Shown: positions 1-7,096, counted from the stretch's first letter. The stretch is DNA of 11,939 bases from Aestuariicoccus sp032586235 (GCF_032586235.1 NZ_JAWHTD010000069.1:1-11939); one strand, 5' to 3'. The notes: a model not told the origin generated them from the letters alone. A program made the numbers and translations.

Positions 1-125
1 ATGCCCCGTTCGGCAAGCATGTCCTCGACATCGCGATAGCTCAGTGGAAACCGGAAGTAGAGCCAGACGGCATGCTGAATGATCGCCGGAGGGAACCGGT
101 GGCGGGCGTAGGAGAAATGGCGCAT
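1..125 (-). CDS. IS6-family transposase, N-terminal fragment cut by the window edge
   Basis: The minus strand from 125 to 1 reads MRHFSYARHRFPP, then IIQHAVWLYFRF, then PLSYRDVEDMLAERG, and is open to the edge. This is the characteristic N-terminus of IS6-family transposases, where a 'hRFPpeII..aVwlYfRF.lSyRdVeemlaeRGi' segment precedes the DDE catalytic domain. Only 41 codons are present of a protein that is usually about 230-240 aa, so activity cannot be judged. The ATG at 125 is the first in-frame ATG. A TTG six codons upstream (at 143) is an alternative start. The gene would mediate replicative, cointegrate-forming transposition if intact. Confidence 0.85.
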   Translation of the reverse strand, partial: MRHFSYARHRFPPAIIQHAVWLYFRFPLSYRDVEDMLAERG

Positions 126-162
126 GCAGGGCCATATACTCAAACTTGCTCGATCGCCAACC

Positions 163-180
163 GGTTAACGTGACAGCGCC
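163..180. repeat. Terminal inverted repeat of the IS6-like element (one end)
   Basis: The 18 bp ending at 180 read GGCGCTGTCACGTTAACC on the minus strand, similar in its first bases to IS6/IS26-type ends. The partner repeat is outside the window, so the exact inner limit is a guess. IS6 elements usually make 8-bp target duplications. The 8 bp between this end and the regulator's stop codon, ATCTGACC at 181-188, are therefore the predicted right copy of the duplication. Confidence 0.6.
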
Positions 181-188
181 ATCTGACC

Positions 189-1958
189 TTATAAACCCAT
201 AGCCCGCTCGCAGCGCGCCTGAGCGTCGCGCAGGGCGGCGGCGGGTTTCTTGTTCCGCAACAGCATGGTGTGGATTTCCTCGCCTAGGATGCGCACAAGC
301 GTGTTCAATTGCGGCACGGCCGGGCGCGCCCAGGTCTGAAGCTGGCCCGCGCGTGCCATCTGGTCCACGGTGGCAATGACCGGGCGGCCATGCGCCACGA
401 CCGGATCGTTGCAGACGCTGAAACGCGAACTCACAAGGCTGCCATTCTCGATATAGAGTTTCGTGGCCGCTGCCGAAGTCAGGGTGCGTGCAGCCTTGGT
501 CACGTCGCCGATCCGCGCGGGTTTAAGGTTCGCGGGCACGCAGATATTCCAGCCGCCCAGCGGCGCGCTGCGCGGTACGCCGGGCGCCGTTGGATGGGGC
601 AGATAGCCGGTGCGTCCATAGCCTGGCGAGTCCGGCTGGTTCTCGATCATCGGCAGGATCTGGGTGTAGCAATAGCCCATCGCCGCCTGCCCATCGGCAT
701 AGCAGCGCGCGCGCTCATACCAAGACATCTGCAGCACGTTGGGCGGCGACCAGGAGAGAAGCTCAACCAGAAAATCCGCCGCTTCCAGAGCCTGGTTACT
801 GTCGAGCATCGGGATGAGCTCGTCGGCGGCAAGCTGCTGGTCCCGGAAGCCGTTGCCCATGCGCGGCAGGTTGAGGACGGGTTGGCCGAAATCCGCCATT
901 AGCATCATGAAACTTGTCCCCACCGGCGTTCCACGCGCGCCATTCCAGCAGATACCACTCAACCCACGGGCCGACCCGTGCAGCTGGCGTGCGCACGCGA
1001 GCACCTCGCTGAGATATTGCGGTGGATCGAGTCCGTGTTGCTCAAATATGTCAGTACGGTAGAGGAACAACTCCGGCGTGGTCTGGACAGGAATGCCGTA
1101 GAGCGCCTCGTCCCGCTGCACTGTGGAAAGCGCCTCCGGATGAAAATCCATAAGGTCGCGCGTCTCACCACCCTCGGACATCTGGACAGGGCGAATGGCA
1201 TCAGCCTGGATCATTTCCTCCATCCAGCAGACATCGCAGGTGACCAGATCATAGCGTGACTGTCTACGCCCGGCGTTGTTGCGAATTTCCTGGTGCAGCC
1301 GGTCAATGCTGAGCGCACGAACCTCGATTTCTGCCCCGAAGTGCATCTCGAACTGGCGCTTCAGTTTCTGCATTGCCATGAAACCAGCATCGGCATGTAG
1401 AAGGATGCGCAAACCGCCGGGTAAGTTGAGCTTGCTGGACATCACAGGCAGCGGGGCAACCGCGGCGGTTGCCAGATAAGAGGCGCCAAAGAAATAATCC
1501 ATGTCTTCCGATAGTCCGAACGCGCCGCCCAGTAACGACTTGACCCTACGCAGATAGTTGACCCAGGCGTCGATCAATTGCCGCGTCGGGTGCAGCGAAA
1601 ACGTCTTGCCGCTGCGGGTGCGGGGACGTTTGACGATAAGCCCTGTCTCGACCATCTCCTCGATAAGACGATGCGCTGTGCCGCGCGCAAGACCGGAGCT
1701 GTCGATCAGCGATGACGGTGTTTCCAGTCGTCCGCGAAGATGCGATCGCATGAGCTGAACCATGATCGGCACCTCGCGCGCGGGCATGCCCAGCAAGAGA
1801 GCATCCTGGGTTTCCGCCATGAACCGGCTGACGAATTCGAGAAACCGCTCCAACTCATGGGCCGACATCTCGTTGAAAAAATTCCCAGGGTCGGCTGTAT
1901 TCGGTGGCTTGGATTCCAGTTTCGTCATTTTTGTGTGATCAAACGCGCGTTTTGACAT
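189..1958 (-). CDS. Transcriptional regulator: winged HTH fused to a cytoplasmic family-1 solute-binding-protein domain
   Basis: The protein has about 589 aa from the Met at 1958. Residues about 64-127 form a winged helix-turn-helix of MarR/GntR/IclR type, with the recognition region TPSSLIDSSGLARGTAHRL and a basic wing near KRPRTRSGKTF. From about residue 182 (GGLRILLHAD) to near the C-terminus it matches extracellular solute-binding proteins of family 1. Hallmarks are YGIPVQTTPELFLYRTDIF, a YADGQAAMGY segment, GRTGYLPHPTAPG and LGGWNICVPANLKP. There is no signal peptide or membrane segment, so the sugar-binding fold should act inside the cell as the effector sensor. It is divergent from the catabolic/transport cluster, consistent with controlling it. 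Start choice is uncertain: the Met at 1958 has AGGA only 2 nt upstream, while a Met at 1997 (602 aa) and one at 1928 have no better site. The stop lies 8 bp from the IS end. Whether it activates or represses cannot be seen. Confidence 0.85.
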   Translation of the reverse strand: MSKRAFDHTKMTKLESKPPNTADPGNFFNEMSAHELERFLEFVSRFMAETQDALLLGMPAREVPIMVQLMRSHLRGRLETPSSLIDSSGLARGTAHRLIEEMVETGLIVKRPRTRSGKTFSLHPTRQLIDAWVNYLRRVKSLLGGAFGLSEDMDYFFGASYLATAAVAPLPVMSSKLNLPGGLRILLHADAGFMAMQKLKRQFEMHFGAEIEVRALSIDRLHQEIRNNAGRRQSRYDLVTCDVCWMEEMIQADAIRPVQMSEGGETRDLMDFHPEALSTVQRDEALYGIPVQTTPELFLYRTDIFEQHGLDPPQYLSEVLACARQLHGSARGLSGICWNGARGTPVGTSFMMLMADFGQPVLNLPRMGNGFRDQQLAADELIPMLDSNQALEAADFLVELLSWSPPNVLQMSWYERARCYADGQAAMGYCYTQILPMIENQPDSPGYGRTGYLPHPTAPGVPRSAPLGGWNICVPANLKPARIGDVTKAARTLTSAAATKLYIENGSLVSSRFSVCNDPVVAHGRPVIATVDQMARAGQLQTWARPAVPQLNTLVRILGEEIHTMLLRNKKPAAALRDAQARCERAMGL

Positions 1959-1973
1959 GATCCTATGAAGGAT
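1941..1973. promoter_or_regulatory. Candidate operator: two adjacent inverted repeats at the regulator's 5' end
   Basis: Positions 1941-1952 are a perfect 12-bp palindrome, AAACGCGCGTTT, embedded in a slightly longer imperfect one (TCAAACGCGCGTTTTGA). Positions 1960-1973 are a second inverted repeat, ATCCT-ATGA-AGGAT. The second overlaps the sequence just upstream of the proposed start codon; the first would lie in codons 3-6, or in the leader if the true start is the Met at 1928. Dyad symmetry fits a dimeric winged-HTH protein. That these bind this regulator is inference. Confidence 0.35.
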
Positions 1974-2030
1974 AGCGCAACCGGATTTGCATGGCACCGT
2001 AAAAAAATTCCAACCTGGACAAACCGGACG

Positions 2031-2059
2031 TTGAGACAGGGCGCCAAGCTGGCAACACT
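2031..2059 (+). promoter_or_regulatory. Weak candidate sigma-70-type promoter for the rightward operon
   Basis: TTGAGA at 2031-2036 is followed after 17 bp by AACACT at 2054-2059. The -35 is a good match and the -10 is poor, as is common for regulated alphaproteobacterial promoters. It would place the transcript start about 24 bp before the ATG at 2090, just ahead of the ribosome binding site AAGGGAGG (2077-2084). An A-rich run at 2001-2007 lies upstream. The surrounding divergent region (1959-2089) must carry the control sites for both directions. Confidence 0.3.
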
Positions 2060-2089
2060 GAAGGAAATCGCTGTCGAAGGGAGGATAAC

Positions 2090-3094
2090 ATGCTGCGTTT
2101 CGGAATCATTGGAACCGGCCGCATCGGGGACATGCATGCGCGACTGGTCGCATTGCAGCCCGATGCTACCGTGACCTGTTGCTTTGATGTCTTTGAGGAC
2201 AGCGCCAAGGCGACGGCCGCAGCGGTCGGTGCCCGCGCGACAACGGATATCGACGCGCTCTTGGGAGCGGACGATGTCGATGCCGTCCTGATTGCTTCGC
2301 CAACCAACACGCATGTTGAGATGATCTTGCGGTCAGCCGAGGCTGGCAAACCGATCCTGTGCGAAAAGCCGATCGACGTTGATATCAACAAGGTCGAGGA
2401 ATGCAAAGAAAAGCTCAAAGCCTTTGATGTCCCGTTGCAGCTGGGCTTTAACCGGAGGTTCGATCCCAGCCATGCCGGGGTGCAGCAGGCTGTGGCGCGT
2501 GGGGATGTGGGTGCGCTTGAGCTTCTGGTGATCACCAGCCGCGATCCTGGTCCGCCTCCGCCGCGCGCTATCCTTGAGGCCTGTGGCGGGTTGTTTCGCG
2601 ACACCACGATCCACGACATGGACATGGCCCGTTTCGTGATGGGCGAAGACCCGGTGGAGGTCTTCACCATGGCCGCCAACCGGGTTGACCCGATCTTTGC
2701 CGAGTTGAACGACGTGGACACGGCCATGATCGTAATGCGCGGAGCGTCCGGCGCGCTCTGCCATATCAACAACTCACGGCGCACCAATTATGGCTATGAT
2801 CAGCGCGTCGAGGCTTTCGGTGCCGAGGGCATGGTGCGGTCGAACAATCACCGCCCCTCCGAAGTCTCGCGCTATGGTTCGGGGGGCACGGCAACGCGTG
2901 ATGAGCTGCTGTATTTCTTCATCGAACGCTACCGCGCAGCCTATGAGGCGGAGATCCGCGACTTCATCGACCAGTTGACGGCCGGAAAACCGCCCAATGT
3001 GACCTTCGAGGATGGTCGGCGCGCGCTGCTGCTCTCGGAGGCGGCGCTCAAATCCTACGAAACGAACAAGCCGGTGGAGGTGGATTACGCATGA
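2090..3094 (+). CDS. iolG: Inositol 2-dehydrogenase-type oxidoreductase (Gfo/Idh/MocA family)
   Basis: This 334-aa protein has the usual length for the family. An N-terminal Rossmann fold carries GTGRIG at 8-13 and Asp33 after strand 2, which favours NAD over NADP. The catalytic lysine is Lys93 in CEKP (91-94). The C-terminal half contains GGLFRDTTIHDMDMARF (166-182), whose Asp171 and His175 correspond to the catalytic Asp and His of Bacillus IolG. The segments NRRFDPS and SRDPGPPPP are typical of rhizobial and roseobacter IolG proteins. It should oxidise a ring hydroxyl of a cyclitol or pyranose sugar to a ketone with NAD+ in the cytoplasm. AAGGGAGG 5 nt upstream supports the ATG. It is the first gene of the cluster and overlaps the next by ATGA, so the two are translationally coupled. 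The family assignment is firm; myo-inositol as the real substrate is not, since no other iol genes are in view. Confidence 0.85.
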   Translation: MLRFGIIGTGRIGDMHARLVALQPDATVTCCFDVFEDSAKATAAAVGARATTDIDALLGADDVDAVLIASPTNTHVEMILRSAEAGKPILCEKPIDVDINKVEECKEKLKAFDVPLQLGFNRRFDPSHAGVQQAVARGDVGALELLVITSRDPGPPPPRAILEACGGLFRDTTIHDMDMARFVMGEDPVEVFTMAANRVDPIFAELNDVDTAMIVMRGASGALCHINNSRRTNYGYDQRVEAFGAEGMVRSNNHRPSEVSRYGSGGTATRDELLYFFIERYRAAYEAEIRDFIDQLTAGKPPNVTFEDGRRALLLSEAALKSYETNKPVEVDYA

Positions 3095-3966
3095 CGGAAT
3101 ATCAGAGCCCATATGGTAATGCCGCCTATCACGCGGCTTCTGACACGGACGTGCCGCTGGATCGGCAATTCGAAGGCAAGGTAGCGGTAGTCACCGGCTC
3201 GACCCAAGGCCTTGGGCTGACGGCCGTAAAGCTGATGCTGCGGCGCGGGCTCAAGGGCGCGCTGATCATGGGACGCAAAGCAGCCGAGGGAAGTGCTGCC
3301 GCGGAGGCCCTGAGCACCCCGCAACAGCGCGTGGTTTACCATCAGGCTGATCTGAGCGATCTGGACGATTGCCAGTCGGTCCATGACCGCGCGATCCGGG
3401 AATTCGGCAGTTACGACATCCTGGTGAACTCCGCCGGGATTACTGACCGCGGTGGCATTCTGGACGGGGATGCAGCGCTCTGGGAACGAACCTTTGCGAT
3501 CAATGCGCGGGCGCCATTCTTTCTGATGCAAAACGCAGCCAATCACTGGCGCGATGCGGGTAAACCCGGAACGGTGGTCAATGTGGCAACGGTAACAGCG
3601 CATGGCGGTGTGCCGTTCCTGACGGTCTATGCCGCGTCCAAGGCGGCCTTGGTGGCAACGACAAAGAATGCGGCCTTTTCGTTGATGCGTGACGGGATAC
3701 GCGTCAACGCGCTGGCCATTGGATGGATGGACACGCCCGCCGAGGACATCACGCAGAAAACCTTTCACGAAATGCCAGATGGCTGGCAGAAAGAGGCCGG
3801 GGCGAAACTACCGGCCGGGCGGCTCTTGAACATGAACGAGGTGGCGCGCTGGATCGCGCATCTGGCGAGCGACGAGTCCGGCATCATGACCGGGTCGATC
3901 CTCGATTTCGACCAAGGGGTTATCGGCTGCTACGAGGCAACTCCGCTGCCCGAGAAGCTGCCCTGA
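3091..3966 (+). CDS. Short-chain dehydrogenase/reductase (SDR), classical type
   Basis: This 291-aa NAD(P)-dependent dehydrogenase has the cofactor motif TGSTQGLG at 35-42, a variant NSAG (113-116) in place of NNAG, Asn138 in the alpha-4 helix, and the active-site YAASK with Tyr180 and Lys184. The position 13 residues before the Tyr, normally the catalytic Ser, is Thr167 (NVATVTAHGG). The first ~28 residues before the Rossmann strand form a short N-terminal extension (starting MTEYQSPYGN). The C-terminal part, MTGSILDFDQG, is the usual SDR 'tG..l.vDGG' strand. The ATG at 3091 overlaps the stop of the upstream gene (ATGA), with GGTGGAGG just before it. It probably acts on the same substrate or on the product of the IolG-like enzyme, as a second oxidation or an epimerising redox step. 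The substrate cannot be assigned. Confidence 0.87.
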   Translation: MTEYQSPYGNAAYHAASDTDVPLDRQFEGKVAVVTGSTQGLGLTAVKLMLRRGLKGALIMGRKAAEGSAAAEALSTPQQRVVYHQADLSDLDDCQSVHDRAIREFGSYDILVNSAGITDRGGILDGDAALWERTFAINARAPFFLMQNAANHWRDAGKPGTVVNVATVTAHGGVPFLTVYAASKAALVATTKNAAFSLMRDGIRVNALAIGWMDTPAEDITQKTFHEMPDGWQKEAGAKLPAGRLLNMNEVARWIAHLASDESGIMTGSILDFDQGVIGCYEATPLPEKLP

Positions 3967-4037
3967 GATTCCAACAATCAACCAAAAATGACCGGCGCAA
4001 TACCGGCTGACATAGAAATTCATTCTGGGAGGAAGAC

Positions 4038-5075
4038 ATGACTATCACGACTCTGCTGAGAAAGACGGTACTGGCAACCGCGCTATCCGTTGGCGCCCAA
4101 GCGGCGATGGCCGAGACCATCGGAGTCTCCTGGGCCCGGTTTCAGGAAGAACGCTGGAAGACCGACGAAGCCGCGCTCAAGGAAAGGCTGGAAGAGCTGG
4201 GGCATAACTTGCTGACCGCCGATGCGCGCGGATCGGTCGAGCGGCAGGCGGCCGATATCGAGGGGCTTCTGGCCCGCGGGGCCGAGGTTTTGCTGGTCGT
4301 CGGCCACGATACAACCGCAGTCATCCCGGCCGTGGAGCGGGCGCTAGCCGAGGGCGTTCCGGTCATTGCCTATGAGCGGCAGATCAAGCATCCGGACGTG
4401 ACCTATATCGGCTTCGATCCCGTGCTGGTGGGCGAAGCGCAGGCGCGCGCGCTGATGGAGGTCCAGCCGGAAGGCAACTACGTGTTGATCAAGGGTGGCC
4501 AACAAGACCAGTACGCCCACGGCACGTTCCAAGGGCAGATGAATGTCATTTCCGAAGCTGTCGAAAGCGGAAAGATCAACATCATCGCCGAGCAATGGAC
4601 CACGGACTGGAAGCCCGAGGTGGCACAATCCAACATGGAAAACATCATCACGGCCCATGGCGACAGTATCGAAGCGGTCTTGAGTTCCAATGACGGCATG
4701 GCGTCGGGGGTTGCTGCGGCTCTGGAGCAGGCCGGGATGCTGGGGCTGCCGCTGTCGGGTCAGGATGGCGATATTGCAGCGGTGAACCGTATTGCGCGCG
4801 GCGCCCAGACCATGACAGCCTGGAAAGATGTGCGCGTCCTGGGGCGCGCGGCTGCAGAGCTTGCCAACGCGATTGCGGGCGGAACAGACCCGATGACCCT
4901 GGACGGGGCGACCACCTTTGTCGATGAAGAGATGGGCATCGAGCAAGCGGCCCTGCCGCTTGAGCCGGTGACAATCACGATCGAAAACATTGACCTCATG
5001 GTCGACGCCGGCTGGATCACCACCGAAGAAGTCTGCCGTGGTGTCGAAAGTGGCAAGTTGTCCCTCTGCGACTGA
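4038..5075 (+). CDS. CUT2-type sugar ABC transporter substrate-binding protein 1 (XylF-like)
   Basis: This 345-aa periplasmic protein has a signal peptide at 1-25 (charged start, hydrophobic core, AMA before Glu26). The mature part follows the XylF/RbsB fold: FQEERW at 35-40 (compare RLERW in E. coli XylF), a hinge-side AYERQI, AEQWTTDW, SSNDG with Asn218-Asp219, GQDGD at 241-245 and TMTAWK with Lys263. These match the ligand-contact stations of XylF-family proteins, so an aldopentose or similar pyranose is the default guess. The C-terminus carries an extra Cys pair (Cys333, Cys344), likely a disulphide in the periplasm. GGGAGGAA before the ATG is a strong ribosome binding site. The gene follows the SDR by 71 bp and is followed by a strong hairpin. 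It delivers ligand to the permease and ATPase encoded next. Confidence 0.9.
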   Translation: MTITTLLRKTVLATALSVGAQAAMAETIGVSWARFQEERWKTDEAALKERLEELGHNLLTADARGSVERQAADIEGLLARGAEVLLVVGHDTTAVIPAVERALAEGVPVIAYERQIKHPDVTYIGFDPVLVGEAQARALMEVQPEGNYVLIKGGQQDQYAHGTFQGQMNVISEAVESGKINIIAEQWTTDWKPEVAQSNMENIITAHGDSIEAVLSSNDGMASGVAAALEQAGMLGLPLSGQDGDIAAVNRIARGAQTMTAWKDVRVLGRAAAELANAIAGGTDPMTLDGATTFVDEEMGIEQAALPLEPVTITIENIDLMVDAGWITTEEVCRGVESGKLSLCD

Positions 5076-5091
5076 TTTTCCATCACAAGAG

Positions 5092-5117
5092 CGGACCGTG
5101 CCCCGGGGCACGGTCCG
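5092..5117 (+). terminator. Perfect 26-bp GC-rich hairpin after binding protein 1 (attenuator or mRNA 3' stabiliser)
   Basis: The 13-bp arms are perfectly complementary with no unpaired spacer (CGGACCGTGCCCC against its complement; dyad centre 5104/5105), so in RNA it folds with a small CCGG-type loop. It is followed by GCATTTGTATTTT, a T-rich though interrupted tail. It lies 16 bp after the binding-protein stop and just before the permease. This is the common position for partial termination or for a 3' block that keeps binding-protein mRNA more abundant than the permease message. Confidence 0.7.
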
Positions 5118-5149
5118 GCATTTGTATTTTGCGAAAAGGGTTGGGAATT

Positions 5150-6310
5150 TTGGCACTTGGCGTTGCGCTGAAACGAATGGATGAGGGCTCGCGTCGGCTT
5201 CTGGCCCTGGCTCTGTCGCTTGTGGCAATCTGGGCGGTGTTCCAGGTCTTGACGGGCGGGCTCTTCCTGACGCCCAGAAACTTTTACAACCTCGCCGTTC
5301 AGTCGAGCACCGTTGCGGTGCTGACCATCGGAATGGTCATGGTCATCATGACCCGGAATATCGACTTGTCCGTAGGGTCGATTCTCGGCCTGACGGGCAT
5401 GGTTATTGCCCTTTTGCAGATCGAGGTATTTCCGGCCGATGCCGCCTGGAACTGGCCGCTTACGGTTCTTTTGGGGCTTGCTTTGGGCACGGTAATCGGG
5501 CTCTGGCAAGGGTTTCTGGTGGCCTATATCGGCATTCCGTCCTTCGTGGTTACGCTCGCCGGATTGCTGATCTTTCGTGGCGCGACCTTTGAAGTGGCAC
5601 AGGGGCAGACACTGTCCCCCTTTCAGAACATCTATCGGATTTTTGGCGGCGGCGCGGCTGGCTCCCTTGGCGAAACGGCCTCATGGATCGTCGCGGCGCT
5701 GTGTGCGGGGATTGCCGGGATATTGATCATGCGCGCCCGTCGGGACAGGTTGCTCCTGGTAACGACCGCGCTTGGCATTGCAGGGCTCGTTGCGGCGGTT
5801 GCCATGTTCAACGCCTATGACCGGCCCCGAAGCGAGCTTGGCCACGGTATCCCGTCAACGATCCTGATCCTCGGCTGCCTTGCGGCCATTGCCGTCTTTG
5901 TCATGCGCCGGATGCCGATCGGAACGCATATCCTCGCCGTAGGCAAGGACGTGGAGGCCGCGCGTCTGGTGGGTGTGCCGACACGGCGCGTCGTGCTCAA
6001 GGTCTTTGCCGCCATGGGGGCGCTTTGTGCCGTGGGGGCAATCATCACGACGGCGCGTCTGAATGCCGGGACGACCAATCTTGGCACCTTGATGGAATTG
6101 AACGTCATCGCCGCGGCGGTGATCGGGGGCGCATCGCTGGATGGTGGCCGCGGGTCGATCATCGGCGGCGTACTGGGTGCTTTCGTCATTCAGAGCCTCG
6201 ATACGGGGCTGGTGTTGCTGGGTGTGTCGAGTTCGATGCGGCAAATCCTGATCGGCTTCGTGCTCATTGGTGCGGTCTGGTTTGACCGTGTCGCAGCCCG
6301 GCATCGTTAG
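5150..6310 (+). CDS. CUT2-type sugar ABC transporter permease 1 (XylH-like)
   Basis: This inner-membrane permease of the BPD_transp_2 family has about ten hydrophobic segments. The conserved NIDLSVGS motif is near residue 71. The cytoplasmic coupling region AVGKDVEAARLVGVP is followed by the C-terminal AAAVIGGASLDGGRGS, typical of XylH and RbsC. The length, 386 aa from the TTG at 5150, suits XylH (393 aa in E. coli). Start choice is unclear: TTG 5150 has AAAAGGG 9 nt upstream, ATG 5177 (377 aa) has no visible ribosome site, and TTG 5129 lies inside the T-rich tail of the preceding hairpin. It works with binding protein 1 and the ATPase that starts 9 bp downstream. It is only distantly similar to permease 2 in this window, so this is not a recent duplication. 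Confidence 0.88.
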   Translation: MALGVALKRMDEGSRRLLALALSLVAIWAVFQVLTGGLFLTPRNFYNLAVQSSTVAVLTIGMVMVIMTRNIDLSVGSILGLTGMVIALLQIEVFPADAAWNWPLTVLLGLALGTVIGLWQGFLVAYIGIPSFVVTLAGLLIFRGATFEVAQGQTLSPFQNIYRIFGGGAAGSLGETASWIVAALCAGIAGILIMRARRDRLLLVTTALGIAGLVAAVAMFNAYDRPRSELGHGIPSTILILGCLAAIAVFVMRRMPIGTHILAVGKDVEAARLVGVPTRRVVLKVFAAMGALCAVGAIITTARLNAGTTNLGTLMELNVIAAAVIGGASLDGGRGSIIGGVLGAFVIQSLDTGLVLLGVSSSMRQILIGFVLIGAVWFDRVAARHR

Positions 6311-6319
6311 GAGGCGACA

Positions 6320-7096
6320 ATGGACCGGTTGGTTGAAATCGAACATGTCAGCAAGCTCTTCGGCGGGGTTCATGCGCTGGAAAACGTCTCGATGGGGCTG
6401 TCTCAGGGCGAAGTGGTGGGCGTTGTCGGGCATAATGGCGCGGGCAAATCCACCCTCATGAAAGTCCTTTCAGGCGCGTTGCGGCCCGACGGCGGACATA
6501 TCCGCATGGACGGCCAGGAGGTTGACATCGACAGCCCGATCACGGCGCATCATCTTGGAATCGAGATGATTTTTCAGGATCTTGCTCTGTTGGACAATCT
6601 CAATGCGGTGGAGAATTTCTTCCTGGGCCGCGAACTCACGCGCCGGGTATTCGGCGTGACGGTGAGCGACAAACGGCGGATGCGCGAGATCGCATCCCGC
6701 GCTCTGGCCGAAATCAACCCCAATTTCCGCAATATCGACACCGAAGTGGGCAACATGTCCGGCGGACAGCGCCAATCCATCTCGATCGCGCGCGCCGTGC
6801 ACAGCGATACCCGCTTGCTCATCATGGATGAGCCGACGGCGGCGCTAGGCCCGGAGGAGACAGAGATGGTCCGCCAGCTGGTGCGACGGCTCAAGGATCA
6901 GGGGATCGGCATCTTTCTCATCGGGCATGATCTGCAGGATGTCATCACCCTGTCGGACCGGATCGTCGCGATGCGGGGTGGACAGGTGGTTGGTGAGGTT
7001 GCCGCGGGCAGTGTCAGCGAGGACGAGCTTCTGGGCATGATCATTGCCGGCCGCTGCCCGGACCACGGCACTCCTGGCCCCGGCGCCCGCGCCTGA
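6320..7096 (+). CDS. CUT2-type sugar ABC transporter ATPase 1 (single cassette)
   Basis: This 258-aa cytoplasmic ATPase has all the ABC motifs: Walker A GHNGAGKST (37-45), Q-loop Gln86 in IFQD, signature SGGQR (147-151), Walker B LLIMDE (166-171) and switch His203 in GHD. The segment FFLGREL after the Q-loop is typical of sugar CUT2 ATPases. It contains one nucleotide-binding domain, like FrcA of Sinorhizobium, and not the two fused cassettes (about 500 aa) of XylG or RbsA, so two copies must assemble per transporter. TTAGGAGG (6307-6314) overlaps the permease stop and supports the ATG. The last 18 residues form a Gly/Pro-rich tail with no conserved role that I recognise. Confidence 0.92.
   Translation: MDRLVEIEHVSKLFGGVHALENVSMGLSQGEVVGVVGHNGAGKSTLMKVLSGALRPDGGHIRMDGQEVDIDSPITAHHLGIEMIFQDLALLDNLNAVENFFLGRELTRRVFGVTVSDKRRMREIASRALAEINPNFRNIDTEVGNMSGGQRQSISIARAVHSDTRLLIMDEPTAALGPEETEMVRQLVRRLKDQGIGIFLIGHDLQDVITLSDRIVAMRGGQVVGEVAAGSVSEDELLGMIIAGRCPDHGTPGPGARA

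Larger units (their letters stand above)
1..180 (-). mobile_element. IS6-family insertion sequence, right-hand end (partial)
   Basis: Visible are the start of a transposase gene on the minus strand and, outside it, a terminal sequence ending at 180. Read inward from 180, the end begins GGCGCTGTCACGTTAAC, which resembles the GGCACTGTTGCAAA-type inverted repeats of IS6/IS26-like elements in its first bases. The distance from the tip to the transposase start (about 55 bp) suits this compact family. Most of the element, including the DDE catalytic core and the other inverted repeat, lies left of the window. The regulator at 189-1958 is on the same strand, and no clear terminator separates the two, so regulator transcripts could enter the element. 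Confidence 0.82.

Noticed and set aside
1959..1997. A 13-residue longer N-terminus for the regulator starting at the ATG of 1997
   Set aside because: There is no ribosome site before 1997 and the added residues resemble no domain. The start at 1958 is only marginally better, so this is kept as an alternative.
1963..2787. A 274-codon minus-strand open frame opposite the IolG-like gene
   Set aside because: It is Ser/Ala/Thr-rich with no domain and is antisense to a gene with a strong ribosome site and catalytic motifs.
3967..4037. Possible hairpin between the SDR and binding protein 1 (CCGG...CCGG)
   Set aside because: The stem is only about 4 bp with no T-run and is unlikely to be meaningful.
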